Shown here one piece after another: positions 1 through 8,631 of a stretch of DNA of 64,000 nt (within the stretch, counting starts at the first letter, position 1; each line of letters opens with the position of its first letter). Where the stretch lies: assembly GCF_004342605.1 (NCBI RefSeq), contig NZ_SLZL01000011.1:62001-126000 (forward strand), read 5' to 3'. Origin of the DNA: Caulobacter sp. BK020. GTDB taxonomy: Bacteria > Pseudomonadota > Alphaproteobacteria > Caulobacterales > Caulobacteraceae. The translations under genes were made by a program, and so were the position numbers. Under the pieces are notes generated by a model. It was not told where the DNA came from and searched no databases. It was given only the letters and a program-made list of their open reading frames with translations.

Positions 1-312
1 CTCGTCCACGAACTCGACGACCTTGCCGGTCTTCATGTCGATCAGGTGGTCGTGGTGATGGTCGGGGGTCTCTTCGTAGCGCGAGCGGCCGTCGCGGAAG
101 TCGTGGCGCTCGATGATGCCGCTCTCCTCGAACAGGCGGACCGTCCGATAGACCGTGGCGATCGAGATGTGCGGGTCGACGGCGTGGGCGCGGCGGTGCA
201 GTTCCTCGACGTCCGGATGGTCGGTGGCCGCCGACAGCACGCGGGCGATGACCCGACGCTGGTCGGTCATGCGCATGCCCTTATCGATGCAGAGCTTTTC
301 GAGGCGATCCAC
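1..312 (-). CDS. fur: Fur, ferric uptake regulator (3' end beyond window)
   Basis: Fur-family metal-sensing repressor. In Fur proteins Fe(II) or Zn binding drives dimer binding to operators of iron genes. The 104 visible codons contain the N-terminal winged-helix (MRMTDQRRVIARVLSAA, then STATVYRTVR-like helix) and the start of the dimerisation domain with the His-rich metal segment HHHDHLIDMKTGKVVEF. The C-terminal third is cut off by the window edge. The chosen start is a GTG giving (M)DRLEKLCIDKGMRM, which matches Fur N-termini; no ATG lies in a better place. It is the last visible gene of a leftward run behind tsaB and rimI (60 bp gap). Fur assignment is confident; a Mur, Zur or PerR role cannot be excluded from this fragment. 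Confidence 0.9.
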   Translation of the reverse strand, partial: MDRLEKLCIDKGMRMTDQRRVIARVLSAATDHPDVEELHRRAHAVDPHISIATVYRTVRLFEESGIIERHDFRDGRSRYEETPDHHHDHLIDMKTGKVVEFVDE

Positions 313-372
313 GGCGACGTCTCCGGAAGATGAATCCAAGCCAGATTCGCGGGCAAGATAGGGGTTTGGCCG

Positions 373-825
373 CTAGCTGTTAAGCACCCGACGCATCACC
401 ACCGCGTCCTTGGCCCCATCCGCATGGGGATAATAGCCTTTTCTCAGGCCCACGCGGGCGAAGCCGGTGGTCTCGTAGAGCCGGATCGCCGCGACATTGT
501 CGGCCGCGACCTCGAGAAACATCTCGAAGGCGGCGGCTTCCCTGGCGACGCCGGCCGCCATCTCGACCAGGGCGGCGCCCCAGCCGCGGCGGCGGGCGGC
601 GGGGTCGACGGCCACGGTCAGGATCTCGGCCTCGCCGGCGATCGCCCGGCACAGGATGAAGCCCTTGGCCTCCTCCGGTTGGCCAGCCTCGCCCAGCACC
701 GCGAAGGCGCCGGGGCTGTTGAGCAGGGTCTCGAATTCCTCCGCCGACCAGGGCCGGTCGAAGGCCCGGTCGTGCAGATCGGCCAGGGTGAAGCAGGCTT
801 CCAGCCCGACAGGACGCAGGATCAT
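373..825 (-). CDS. rimI: RimI, ribosomal-protein-S18-alanine N-acetyltransferase family
   Basis: A GNAT-fold N-acetyltransferase of 150 residues. RimI transfers acetyl from acetyl-CoA to the N-terminal alanine of ribosomal protein S18. Visible signatures are the acetyl-CoA-binding segment VDPAARRRGWGAALVEMA (motif A, about residues 72-90) and the downstream NVAAIRLYETTGFARVGLRK segment typical of RimI. The ATG overlaps the stop of tsaB by 4 bp (ATGA), so translation is probably coupled. The tsaB-rimI pairing is widespread and supports the RimI name over a generic GNAT. Actual substrate specificity is inferred. Confidence 0.9.
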   Translation of the reverse strand: MILRPVGLEACFTLADLHDRAFDRPWSAEEFETLLNSPGAFAVLGEAGQPEEAKGFILCRAIAGEAEILTVAVDPAARRRGWGAALVEMAAGVAREAAAFEMFLEVAADNVAAIRLYETTGFARVGLRKGYYPHADGAKDAVVMRRVLNS

Positions 826-1463
826 GCCGCGGGCGCCACGGCGTAGGGCGCGCGCAGATAGAGCGGCCGGGGCGAATGGCCGGGGATCGGCTTGGCCGCC
901 GCCAGGCGGGCGATGGCCACGGGATCGGCATAGGCCGGCGTCAGCACGGTGGCGCCGGGCAGGACCTCGGCGACCAGCGGCGCACCGGACCCGATCAGGG
1001 TGGCCGGTCCGCCCGAATAGAGCTCGGCCAGGCGCGCGGCGGCCACCCCGACCTCCAGGGCGTCGGGAGCCATCAGCGGCCTTCCGCCGTCGAAGACCTG
1101 CAGATAGACTTGGCCCATCTTGGCGTCGAGCACACCGGCCACGAGGCCCACCGCCTGGGCCGAGGCCGCCAGGGCCTCCAGGGTGTTGACGCCGACGCAG
1201 GGGATCGACAGGGCCGTGGCCAGGCCCTTGGCGAAGGACAGCCCGACCCGCAGGCCGGTGAACGAGCCGGGGCCGACGGTGACGGCGACGCGGGTCAGCT
1301 CGGCGAACGTCACCCCGGCCTCGGCCGCCACTTCGCGGGCCAGGACGGCGATGCGCTCCTGGTGACCGCGAGTCATCGGCTCGCTGCGGGCGGCGCGGAC
1401 GACGTCGCCGTCCAGGATGGCGACGGAGCTGGCGTTCAGGCAGGTGTCGATGGAAAGGATCAA
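822..1463 (-). CDS. tsaB: TsaB, tRNA threonylcarbamoyladenosine biosynthesis protein
   Basis: An ASKHA-fold pseudo-peptidase that scaffolds TsaD in making t6A37 on ANN-decoding tRNAs. The N-terminus (M)ILSIDTCLNASSVAIL and the segment VTVGPGSFTGLRVGLSFAKG (about residues 61-80) are diagnostic. The length of 213 residues is normal. I place the start at a TTG at 1463: the frame stays open further upstream, but the protein family begins exactly at ILSIDT, and this TTG overlaps the TGA of the upstream lipoprotein gene (TTGA), giving the same 4-bp coupling as seen with rimI. It lies in a leftward operon with two lipoprotein genes upstream and rimI and fur downstream. Confidence 0.92.
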   Translation of the reverse strand: MILSIDTCLNASSVAILDGDVVRAARSEPMTRGHQERIAVLAREVAAEAGVTFAELTRVAVTVGPGSFTGLRVGLSFAKGLATALSIPCVGVNTLEALAASAQAVGLVAGVLDAKMGQVYLQVFDGGRPLMAPDALEVGVAAARLAELYSGGPATLIGSGAPLVAEVLPGATVLTPAYADPVAIARLAAAKPIPGHSPRPLYLRAPYAVAPAA

Positions 1464-2131
1464 TTCGTCACCGGAGCTACGGGCGCGCCCCCCCGCCAGA
1501 GGAATTCTCGCAAGGTCGCCTTGTCGCGCAGCACCGCCTCGGGCGGCGTTGCGTCCACCGTCCAGCCGGGCACGGCGAACACGTAGCGCAGCACCGGCTC
1601 GCCGGGCTGGGTGCAGATCACAGCGTGGGCGTCGCGGTCCTTGCCCATCCAGCAGCGCGGATAGTCCATGTCGGCGTCCGCCCATTTCAGGCCGAGCGTC
1701 TCGCCGCGCGGCCCCTGGGGCGCGCCGCCGGTGACGCGGATGTCGCCGACCGTGCGGGCGCCGGGATTGCCTTGAATCTCGATCACGCCGCCGTCCTGTC
1801 GAACCGTGATGATCGGCGTCTCCGCGCCCTGGGCGTCACGCAGGACGCCGGCTTCGACCTGGGCCTTGGGAAACCGCGGCCTGATGGCGTCGAGCGAAAA
1901 CTCGGTCAACGACATCAGCGGGCCGACCGAGAACTCGTCCAGAGCCAGCGGACCACCGACATACGGCGTGAAGCGATCGACCCCGCCGTCGGCAGCCGGC
2001 CGGGTGACCATGGCGGGAGGGGGCGTGGAAGCGGCGGGGGCCGAGGCGGGCTTGCCGGTTTGGGCGTTGTCCGCCGGCCCGCAGGCGGCCAGGACCAGTA
2101 GCGGCGCGGCGGGGATCAGGTGTCGGATCAT
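1460..2131 (-). CDS. Putative lipoprotein, tandem paralogue 2
   Basis: A 223-residue predicted lipoprotein. It has a type-II signal peptide with lipobox LAAC (Cys about residue 17), then a Pro/Ala-rich linker to about residue 45, then a globular domain. It is clearly paralogous to the gene just upstream: both share TPYVGGPL, a GVGP/SVGP segment, PII TV-type strands (ITVRQDGG), the phrase LGLKWAD/LGKWAD, a Cys pair (CWMGKDRDAHAVIC) and Y-VF-VPGW near the end. The overall pattern reminds me of DUF1131-type lipoproteins, but that assignment is weak. The gene overlaps tsaB by 4 bp and follows its paralogue by 3 bp, so the three are probably co-transcribed. Function unknown. Confidence 0.8.
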   Translation of the reverse strand: MIRHLIPAAPLLVLAACGPADNAQTGKPASAPAASTPPPAMVTRPAADGGVDRFTPYVGGPLALDEFSVGPLMSLTEFSLDAIRPRFPKAQVEAGVLRDAQGAETPIITVRQDGGVIEIQGNPGARTVGDIRVTGGAPQGPRGETLGLKWADADMDYPRCWMGKDRDAHAVICTQPGEPVLRYVFAVPGWTVDATPPEAVLRDKATLREFLWRGGAPVAPVTN

Positions 2132-2134
2132 CGA

Positions 2135-2785
2135 TCAGGCCGCCCCGACGGCCGCCTGCTCGGCCGGACGCCAGACGAATTCGTTCAGCTGGCCTTTGGC
2201 CTTCAGGGTCTCGACCGGCGGCAGGCCGCCCCTGGCCCAGCCGGGCACGCCGAACACGTAGGACACCGTCGGGGCCTCGGGGCGCACGCAGACGGTCTGG
2301 TTGACGGTGCGGCCCTCGCCGGCCCGGCACTGGGCGATGTCGAACCCGAGATCGGCCCATTTCCCTAGCAAAGCCTCGCCCTTGGGACCCTCGACTGGCC
2401 CGCCGGCCAGCCGGATCTCGCCGATGCCGCCCTCGGCGCCCTTGCCGATCTCCAGCAGCGGGACATTGTCCTGCTCGACCGTGATGATCGGCCCGGGCGG
2501 GCCCTCGCCGACGTGGATGAAGGCGCTCTTGACCACGGCCTTGGGGAACAGGGCCTTGATGGTCGCCAGGTCGAAGGCCGTCTCGCCGGTGACCGGGCCC
2601 ACGCCGTCGGCGCGCACATGCAGCGGCCCGCCGACATAGGGCGTCACCGCGATGGCGACCGGCCCGGACTTGGGGACGTCCGACGACGCGGCCGACGGCG
2701 GGGCGGCGGTGTCGGCTTGCTTGGCGGGGCCGCAGGCGGCGAGCAGCAGCAGAGGAACGGCGATCAGGGCGAGGCGCTGGGTCAT
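2135..2785 (-). CDS. Putative lipoprotein, tandem paralogue 1
   Basis: A 216-residue predicted lipoprotein: MTQRLALIAVPLLLLAACGP is a textbook signal peptide with lipobox LAAC. The mature part has a short Ala/Ser linker and the same domain as the following gene (TPYVGGPL, VGPVTGETAFDL, GPIITVEQD, LGKWADLG, a Cys pair in CRAGEGRTVNQTVC, YVFGVPGW). The two genes are separated by 3 bp, so they arose by tandem duplication and are co-transcribed. The Cys pair in the globular part may form a disulfide in the periplasm. No enzymatic motif is apparent. It is probably the first gene of the leftward unit ending in fur. Confidence 0.8.
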   Translation of the reverse strand: MTQRLALIAVPLLLLAACGPAKQADTAAPPSAASSDVPKSGPVAIAVTPYVGGPLHVRADGVGPVTGETAFDLATIKALFPKAVVKSAFIHVGEGPPGPIITVEQDNVPLLEIGKGAEGGIGEIRLAGGPVEGPKGEALLGKWADLGFDIAQCRAGEGRTVNQTVCVRPEAPTVSYVFGVPGWARGGLPPVETLKAKGQLNEFVWRPAEQAAVGAA

Positions 2786-2833
2786 CGGGCCGTTCTAGCA
2801 TCGGCCGCGTGCTGTTCGCCACCAGCGCGAACC

Positions 2834-2877
2834 GTCGTCATTCCGGCCGGGGCGAAGCGAAGCGCCGGGATGACGAC
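2834..2877. repeat. GTCATCCCGGC-type inverted repeat
   Basis: A 14-bp inverted repeat: GTCGTCATTCCGGC at 2834-2847 and GCCGGGATGACGAC at 2864-2877, with a purine-rich 16-nt loop. It is followed on the plus strand by five T residues. It lies between two leftward genes, so it is not oriented as a simple terminator for either. The arms resemble the GTCATCCCGG arms of the larger repeat at 34,016-34,124, so it is probably a member of the same dispersed family. Confidence 0.6.
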
Positions 2878-2899
2878 TTTTTCGAGTGTCAGGATCTGA

Positions 2900-3487
2900 T
2901 CACAGAATCTTCGCAGCTTTCTCGAAGTCCAGGCGCGGATTGCGCGGGAACAGGTTTTCGTCCGTGCCGTATCCGATCGAGGCGATGAAGTTCGACTTGA
3001 TATTGGTCCCGGCGAAGAATTCCTGGTCGACGCCGGCGTTGTTGAAGCCGGACATCGGCCCCACGTCCAGGCCCAGCGCCCGCGCCGCCAGGATGAAATA
3101 GCCGCCTTGCAACGAGCTGTTGCGCAGCGCGGCGATTTCCGTGGCCGCGGGATCGCTGAACCAGGTCTTCACCCCCGGGAGGTTGGGGAACAGCGTGTCG
3201 AGCGTTTCGGGGAAGTCCAGGTCGTAGCCGACGATCACCGTCACCGGGGCCTTGAGAATCTTGGCGGCGTTCGAGCCAGACGACAGGGCCGCCAGCCGGG
3301 CCTTGGCCTCGGGGCTGGTCAGGAAAAGGAAACGGGCCGGCGTAGCGTTGAAGGCGGTCGGGCCGAACTTCACCAGGTCGTACAGCTCGCGCAGCACCGG
3401 TTCGGGGATGGGCTGGTCGCTCCAGCCGTTGCGCGTGCGCGCCTTGGTGAACAGTTGGTCGAGAGCCGTGTCGGCGAGCTTGGCCAT
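2900..3487 (-). CDS. RutE/HadB-type nitroreductase (probable malonic semialdehyde reductase)
   Basis: An FMN-dependent nitroreductase-family protein of 195 residues. The subfamily is recognisable from [21 protein letters not shown] at the N-terminus, the FMN/phosphate segment [19 protein letters not shown], the long central [20 protein letters not shown] and [16 protein letters not shown]. In RutE the enzyme reduces malonic semialdehyde to 3-hydroxypropionate in pyrimidine (Rut) degradation. Here it is alone, with no rutABCDFG neighbours, so it may be a general aldehyde or quinone reductase. A palindrome sits just upstream (3509-3529), suggesting single-gene repression control. Confidence 0.85.
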   Translation of the reverse strand: MAKLADTALDQLFTKARTRNGWSDQPIPEPVLRELYDLVKFGPTAFNATPARFLFLTSPEAKARLAALSSGSNAAKILKAPVTVIVGYDLDFPETLDTLFPNLPGVKTWFSDPAATEIAALRNSSLQGGYFILAARALGLDVGPMSGFNNAGVDQEFFAGTNIKSNFIASIGYGTDENLFPRNPRLDFEKAAKIL

Positions 3488-3508
3488 CAGCGATCCTTAT
3501 GGGCGATA

Positions 3509-3529
3509 TAACTGCAACTTATACAGTTA
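3509..3529. promoter_or_regulatory. Candidate operator upstream of the RutE-type reductase gene
   Basis: An inverted repeat TAACTG-N9-CAGTTA, starting 22 bp upstream of the reductase ATG. It lies in a locally AT-rich patch that stands out from the GC-rich surroundings. Position and symmetry fit a repressor operator of the HxlR or MarR kind, which often control nitroreductase-like genes, but no such regulator is encoded nearby. The regulator is therefore unknown. Confidence 0.4.
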
Positions 3530-3562
3530 CAATAAGGTCGCCGAAGGGCTCTGGCAAGGCGT

Positions 3563-4132
3563 CTACAGCGTCTGCTCGACCCGGGTCACTTCCGGCACAT
3601 AGTGCTTGAGCATGTTCTCGACGCCCGCCTTCAGCGTGGCCGAGGACGACGGGCAGCCCGAGCAGGCGCCGCGCATGTGCAGCCAGACCACGCCGGTGGC
3701 CCGTTCGAACTTGGAAAACACGATGTCGCCGCCGTCCTGGGCCACGGCCGGACGGATGCGGGTGTCGAGCAGGTCCTTGATCTCGGCGACGATCTGCGCG
3801 GTTTCGTCGTCATAGACGCCGTCCTCGTCATGGCCGCTTTCCGCCTGGTCCAGCAGCAGGGGCCGGCCGCTGGTGAAGTGGTCCATGATGGCGGCCAGGA
3901 TCGGCGCCTTCAGGTGCGGCCACTCCGCGCCCTCGGCCTTGGTCACGGTGAGAAAGTCCGGGCCGAAGAACACGCGGTTGACGTCGCCCAGGCGGAACAG
4001 GGCCTCGGCCAGGGGCGAGGCGTCGCCCTCCTCGGCGGTGCGGAACTCGCGCGCGCCCTCGCCCAGCACTTCGCGGCCGGGCAGGAACTTCAGGACCTCG
4101 GGATTGGGCGTGGTTTCGGTCTGGATGAACAT
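3563..4132 (-). CDS. NifU-like Fe-S scaffold protein (Nfu/NfuA type)
   Basis: An Fe-S cluster carrier of 189 residues with two domains. The N-terminal Nfu_N domain begins MFIQTETTPNPEVLKFLPGR (residues 1-90, with the typical NPxxLKF phrase). The C-terminal NifU domain has the [4Fe-4S]-binding CxxC within GACSGCPSSSATLK (about residues 155-168). Proteins of this architecture, the mitochondrial NFU1/HIRIP5 type, deliver 4Fe-4S clusters to lipoate synthase and aconitase-like targets. It is transcribed divergently from the P450 gene, with 133 bp between the starts. The family is certain; client proteins are inferred. Confidence 0.92.
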   Translation of the reverse strand: MFIQTETTPNPEVLKFLPGREVLGEGAREFRTAEEGDASPLAEALFRLGDVNRVFFGPDFLTVTKAEGAEWPHLKAPILAAIMDHFTSGRPLLLDQAESGHDEDGVYDDETAQIVAEIKDLLDTRIRPAVAQDGGDIVFSKFERATGVVWLHMRGACSGCPSSSATLKAGVENMLKHYVPEVTRVEQTL

Positions 4133-4265
4133 GCCGGAGAAATGGACCCGGGAAGCCCCCAGGACAAGTGCCCGGCTGCCGCTTGCGTCATCGTGACAAA
4201 CGAACCGTGTTATGGCTCCATCGTCAAAACAACTGTTTCACCCACTGTTCCCAGGGGAGGTCGCC

Positions 4266-5546
4266 ATGAGCGACGGAGCCATCGACCTGTCGAGCGAGGC
4301 CCAAAGGGACGCGGCGAGGGCCAAGGCCTACGCCATGCCGCTGGACGAGATCGACGTCGCCGATCCCGCCCTGTTCCAGGCCGACGCCCACTGGCCCTAT
4401 TTCGAGCGGCTGCGGGCCGAGGACCCGGTGCACTACTGCGCCCACAGCGAGTACGGCCCCTACTGGTCGGTCACCCGCTACAACGACATCATGACCGTCG
4501 ACACCACCCACCAGGTGTTCTCGTCGGACTCCAGCTTCGGCGGCATCACCATCCGCAACTTCGACGAGGACTTCGTCCTGCCGATGTTCATCGCCATGGA
4601 CCCGCCCAAGCACGACATCCAGCGCAAGACCGTCAGCCCGATCGTCTCGCCGGTGAACCTGGCGTTGCTGGAAGGGACGATCCGCGAGCGGGTGGGCGGG
4701 ATTCTCGACGGCCTGCCGATCGGCGAAACCTTCGACTGGGTCGACAAGGTGTCGATCGAGCTGACCACCCAGATGCTGGCCACCCTGTTCGACTTCCCCT
4801 GGGAAGAGCGCCGCAAGCTGACCCGCTGGTCGGACGTCACCACCGCCATCCCGGGGGCCGGCGTCGTCGACAGCGAGGACCAGCGCCGGGCCGAGCTTCT
4901 GGAGTGCCTGGCCTATTTCACCGAGCTGTGGAACCAGCGGGTCAACTCGACCGAGCCGGGCAATGACCTGATCTCGATGCTGGCCCACGGCGAGGCGACG
5001 CGGAACATGCCGCCGTTCGAGTATCTGGGAAACATCCTGCTGCTGATCGTCGGCGGCAACGACACCACCCGCAACTCGATCACCGGCGGCCTGCTGGCCC
5101 TCAGCCAGAACCCCGCCGAGGAGGCCAAGCTGCGGGCCGACCCGTCGCTGATCCCCAACATGGTCTCGGAGATCATCCGCTGGCAGACGCCGCTGGCCTA
5201 TATGCGCCGCACGGCGGTGGCGGACTTCGAGCTGTCGGGCAAGACCATCAAGAAGGGCGACAAGGTGGTGATGTGGTACGTCTCGGGCAACCGCGACGAG
5301 ACGGTGATCGACAATCCCGACGCCTTCCTGATCGACCGCCCCCAGGCCCGCCGCCACCTGTCGTTCGGCTTCGGCATCCACCGCTGCGTCGGCAACCGCC
5401 TGGCCGAGCTGCAGCTGAAGATCATCTGGGAAGAGATCCTCAAGCGCTTCCCGAAGATCGAGGTGATGGGCGAACCCAAGCGGGTCTATTCCAGCTTCGT
5501 GAAGGGGTATGAGAGCTTGCCGGTGCGGATTCCGGGGAGGCTGTAA
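4266..5546 (+). CDS. Cytochrome P450, CYP153-type alkane/fatty-acid omega-hydroxylase
   Basis: A soluble class-I P450 of 426 residues. Seen directly: the I-helix oxygen-binding segment LLLIVGGNDTTRNSITGG, the ExxR-type segment with SEIIRWQTPLAYMRRT, and the heme loop SFGFGIHRCVGNRLAELQL with the thiolate ligand Cys374. The GGNDTTRNS and FGFGIHRC wording and the C-terminus are typical of CYP153A enzymes, which hydroxylate terminal carbons of medium-chain alkanes and acids; Caulobacter is a known host. The start is the ATG at 4266, behind AGGGGAGG with 5 nt spacing; an upstream in-frame ATG at 4212 has no ribosome site. No ferredoxin or ferredoxin reductase gene is adjacent, so redox partners must be encoded elsewhere. 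Confidence 0.92.
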   Translation: MSDGAIDLSSEAQRDAARAKAYAMPLDEIDVADPALFQADAHWPYFERLRAEDPVHYCAHSEYGPYWSVTRYNDIMTVDTTHQVFSSDSSFGGITIRNFDEDFVLPMFIAMDPPKHDIQRKTVSPIVSPVNLALLEGTIRERVGGILDGLPIGETFDWVDKVSIELTTQMLATLFDFPWEERRKLTRWSDVTTAIPGAGVVDSEDQRRAELLECLAYFTELWNQRVNSTEPGNDLISMLAHGEATRNMPPFEYLGNILLLIVGGNDTTRNSITGGLLALSQNPAEEAKLRADPSLIPNMVSEIIRWQTPLAYMRRTAVADFELSGKTIKKGDKVVMWYVSGNRDETVIDNPDAFLIDRPQARRHLSFGFGIHRCVGNRLAELQLKIIWEEILKRFPKIEVMGEPKRVYSSFVKGYESLPVRIPGRL

Positions 5547-5661
5547 CTTGCCCCCTACTGGCCTTCGGCCGTCTTCCCCCAGAGGGGGAAGAGCGCCAGC
5601 GCGGAAGGCTCCGCCCCCTATGGGGGCGGACAGACCGCGAAGCGGTCAGATGGGGGCAAGT
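5546..5661. repeat. Repeat family A, copy 1 (multi-hairpin, ~116 bp)
   Basis: Long palindromic element bounded by ACTTGCCCCC and GGGGGCAAGT. Inside, in order, are small hairpins: GGCCTTCGGCC, CTTCCCCCAGAGGGGGAAG, a CCGCCCCC-TAT-GGGGGCGG stem, and GACCGCGAAGCGGTC. It lies between the converging ends of the P450 gene and trpS, beginning on the last base of the P450 stop codon. The same layout recurs at 25,895-26,014 and 57,892-58,007. It probably acts as a bidirectional terminator or transcript end-protector. Confidence 0.85.
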
Positions 5662-5663
5662 GT

Positions 5664-6698
5664 TCAAGCCCCCCAGAACCCGACCAGCTTCTTCACCTCG
5701 GCCACCGTCGGCGCCGCCACCTCGGACGCCCGCTCCGCCCCTGCCTTCAAGATCCGGTCGATCTCGGTCGGATCGGCCAGGAAGCGGCGCATGGTCTCGC
5801 CGACCGGGGCCAGTTTCTCGACCGCCAGCTCGGCCAGGGCCGGCTTGAAGGTCCCGAAGCCCTGGCCCGCGTAATCGGCCAGCACCTCGGCCTTCGAACG
5901 GCCGGCCAGCGCCGCGAAGATGCCCACCAGGTTGTCGGCCTCCGGCCGGGCGGCCAGGTCATCCAGGGTCTCGGGCAGCGGCTCCGGATCGGTGCGGGCC
6001 TTCTTGACCTTGGCGGCGATGGCGTCGGCGTCGTCGGTCAGGTTGATGCGGCTGTAGTCCGACGGGTCGGACTTGCTCATCTTGGCCGAGCCGTCGCGCA
6101 GGCTCATGATCCGAGCGCCGGGCCCCTGGATCAGCGGCTCGGGCTGCGGGAAGAAGCCCTGCACGCCGAAGTCGTGGTTGAACTTGCCGGCGATGTCGCG
6201 GGTCAGCTCCAGGTGCTGCTTCTGGTCCTCGCCCACCGGCACGTGGGTGGCCTTGTAGACCAGGATGTCGGCGGCCTGGAGCACCGGATAGGTGTAGAGG
6301 CCGACGCTGGAGCGCTCCTTGTGCTTGCCGCTCTTCTCCTTGAACTGGGTCATGCGGTCGAGCCAGCCCAGGCGGGCCACGCACTGGAAGATCCAGGCCA
6401 GCTCGGCGTGCTCGCGCACCGCCGACTGCGGGAAGATCGTCGCCTTCTTCGGATCGAGGCCGGCGGCCAGGTAGGCGGCGGTGATCTCGCGGGTCTGCTG
6501 GGCCAGGGCCTCGGGGTCCTGCCAGACGGTGATGGCGTGCAGGTCGGCCACGAAGATGAAGGTGTCCATCTCGTGCTGCAGCCGAGCGAACTTCACCAGG
6601 GCGCCCAGATAGTTGCCCAGGTGCAGGGCGCCGGACGGCTGGACGCCGGAGAGCACGCGGGTCGGACCCGCATAGGGGACGGGGGTGTGGTCGGTCAT
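5664..6698 (-). CDS. trpS: Tryptophanyl-tRNA synthetase
   Basis: Class-I aminoacyl-tRNA synthetase charging tRNA-Trp; 344 residues, normal for bacterial TrpRS. The N-terminal nucleotide-binding signature is [20 protein letters not shown] (HIGH equivalent HLGN). The second signature, KMSKS, lies in [19 protein letters not shown]. The tRNA/Trp pocket segment [20 protein letters not shown] is also present. The start [18 protein letters not shown] is chosen because the family begins shortly before [10 protein letters not shown]; the longer open frame upstream (to 6890) has no Trp-RS similarity. It sits downstream of murJ in the same direction, but 247 bp away and behind a palindrome, so it probably has its own promoter. 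Confidence 0.96.
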   Translation of the reverse strand: MTDHTPVPYAGPTRVLSGVQPSGALHLGNYLGALVKFARLQHEMDTFIFVADLHAITVWQDPEALAQQTREITAAYLAAGLDPKKATIFPQSAVREHAELAWIFQCVARLGWLDRMTQFKEKSGKHKERSSVGLYTYPVLQAADILVYKATHVPVGEDQKQHLELTRDIAGKFNHDFGVQGFFPQPEPLIQGPGARIMSLRDGSAKMSKSDPSDYSRINLTDDADAIAAKVKKARTDPEPLPETLDDLAARPEADNLVGIFAALAGRSKAEVLADYAGQGFGTFKPALAELAVEKLAPVGETMRRFLADPTEIDRILKAGAERASEVAAPTVAEVKKLVGFWGA

Positions 6699-6860
6699 GG
6701 CTTCAGCCCTGGATGTCGAAAGCGGTATGGCGGATGCGCGGAGCGCGCGCCGCGTGCTGGGCGCGGCGGTCGGAGTCAGAGAAAGCGGCGCCATCGCGGC
6801 GCGTAAGATCCGATCGAAGCCATGCCCGCTGGTTACCGGGCGCGGCGTCGGAGAGCAAGC

Positions 6861-6940
6861 GGGGACATGCCCCTGCAGCGCCGTCCCCATCGGCGGGCGC
6901 GGCGCTTGAACTTGGGGACACGCCGCAAGGGCATGTCCCC
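6861..6940. repeat. GGGGACATGCCC inverted repeat, probable murJ terminator region
   Basis: Perfect 12-bp arms: GGGGACATGCCC at 6861-6872 and GGGCATGTCCCC at 6929-6940. The 56-nt loop contains further GC-rich complementarity. It lies 5 bp downstream of the murJ stop. There is no T-run, so if it terminates transcription it does so as a structured barrier. The rest of the 6,699-6,945 gap is GC-rich, and I see no gene in it. Confidence 0.55.
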
Positions 6941-6945
6941 GACCC

Positions 6946-8631
6946 TTACTTGCCCCGCCTCAGCACGCCCTTCAGCTCGGCCGGCGTCACCCCGCCGAAC
7001 AGGAAGACCAGCGGCGGATAGAGCGCCGCGCCGACCAGCACGGTCAGCAGCAAGGCGAACTCCTTGGCCCCCAGGGTGTGGCCACGCAGGCCCAGTTCCC
7101 GCAGCGGGGCCTCGATCAGCGGCCGCCAATGCGAGGCCGCGGCCAGGGCCCCGCCCATGGCGACGCTGGCCGCCAGGATCCGGCTGACCCGCGACCAGGT
7201 CCGTAGCGAAGGGCTGTAGTGGCCCTTGCGCGACAGGCCCCACACCATCTGGCCGACATTGATCCACGAGGCCACGGCCGTGGCGGCGGCGATGCCCTTC
7301 ACCCCGATCAGGTTGAACAGCAGGATGCCCAGGCCGATGTTCATGGCCACCGAGATCAGGGCGAAGCGCATCGGGCTCTTGGTGTCGCCCCGGGCGAAGA
7401 AGGCCCGCGAATAGAGCTGCTGCAGCACGAAGGCCGGCGTGCCCAGGCCGTAGAAGAACAGGGCCGAGGCGGTCTGGCTGGCGTCGAAGCTGGTGAACTG
7501 GCCGCGGGTGTAGAGGGCGTCCGACAGGAAGCCCGGCATGGCCACCAGGGCGGCGGCGGCGGGAATCGTCAGGGCCATGGCCAGGGTGATGGCCTGGTCC
7601 ATGGCGGTCTGGGCGTCATCGCCGTCGCCGGTGTTCACGGCCCGCGACAGGCGCGGCAGCAGCGCCACGCCGATCGCCACCCCCACCAGGCCCAGCGGCA
7701 GCTGGTACAGGCGGTCGGCGGTGGCCAGCCAGGAGCGGCCGCCGGGCACGTGGCTGGCCAGATTGCCGGAGATGAAGATGTTGACCTGGGTGGCGCTGGC
7801 CGCCAGGGCGCCGGGAATAGCCTTGCCGATCAGTTCGCGCACCTCCGGCGTCAGGCGCGGCAGCCGCCAGTGGACCTTGGCTCCGGACTTGTTGACGCCC
7901 CAGGTCAGCAGGGCGGCCTGGGCCACCCCGGCCACGATCACCCCGACCGAGCCCCAGGTGGCGGCCCCGACGGCGCTGGTCTGGGGCAGGATGAAGACCA
8001 GGGTGGCGACGTTCAGCAGGATCGGCGCCCCGGCCGACAGCACGAAGCGGTCGCGAGCGTTCAGCACCCCCGACAGGTGGGCGACGATGGCCATGCACGG
8101 CAGGTAGGGCATGGTGATCTGGGTCAGCAGCACCGCCAGCTTGTACTTTTCGGTGCCCCAGCCGAAGCCCGGGCTGATCAGCATCATCAGCCAGGGCATG
8201 GCCAGCTGGCAGACGATCGTGATGACGATGGTGGCCGCAGCCAGGCTGGCCATGGCGTCGGCGGCCAGGATATCGGCGGTCTCCTCGCCGTCGCGCTGCA
8301 GCGACTTGGCGTAGGCCGGCACGAAGGCGGCGGCGAACGCCCCCTCGGCGAAGAACCGGCGGAACAGGTTGGGGAAAGCCAGGGCCGCGTTGTAGGCGTC
8401 GGCCGCCGGGGTGGCGCTGGCCCCCATCCGGTACGAGACCGCCAGGTCGCGGGCGAAGCCCATGAACCGGCTGACCAGGGTCAGGCCGGAATAGATCGCC
8501 GACGATTTCAGCAGGCCGCCGGCCTTCTTGGCGGAGGCGGGCGCTTCGGCGGGCTTTTCGGGGGGCGCGATGTCGGTCACGAACGGCTTCTGCGGGCTGG
8601 GCGGCGAGCCGTCAAGGCGAGGGTTGGGCAT
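6946..8631 (-). CDS. murJ: MurJ (MviN) lipid II flippase
   Basis: Multi-spanning inner-membrane flippase that moves lipid II to the periplasmic face for peptidoglycan synthesis (MOP superfamily). The first helix region [20 protein letters not shown], the [22 protein letters not shown] segment and the [19 protein letters not shown] segment are all characteristic of MurJ. About 14 hydrophobic segments follow. The start chosen is [11 protein letters not shown] (561 residues), which leaves an unusual ~45-residue Pro/Ala-rich cytoplasmic N-terminal extension; a start even further upstream is possible but less likely. In relatives murJ follows glnD; here an M10/RTX protease gene separates them. Confidence 0.95.
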   Translation of the reverse strand: MPNPRLDGSPPSPQKPFVTDIAPPEKPAEAPASAKKAGGLLKSSAIYSGLTLVSRFMGFARDLAVSYRMGASATPAADAYNAALAFPNLFRRFFAEGAFAAAFVPAYAKSLQRDGEETADILAADAMASLAAATIVITIVCQLAMPWLMMLISPGFGWGTEKYKLAVLLTQITMPYLPCMAIVAHLSGVLNARDRFVLSAGAPILLNVATLVFILPQTSAVGAATWGSVGVIVAGVAQAALLTWGVNKSGAKVHWRLPRLTPEVRELIGKAIPGALAASATQVNIFISGNLASHVPGGRSWLATADRLYQLPLGLVGVAIGVALLPRLSRAVNTGDGDDAQTAMDQAITLAMALTIPAAAALVAMPGFLSDALYTRGQFTSFDASQTASALFFYGLGTPAFVLQQLYSRAFFARGDTKSPMRFALISVAMNIGLGILLFNLIGVKGIAAATAVASWINVGQMVWGLSRKGHYSPSLRTWSRVSRILAASVAMGGALAAASHWRPLIEAPLRELGLRGHTLGAKEFALLLTVLVGAALYPPLVFLFGGVTPAELKGVLRRGK

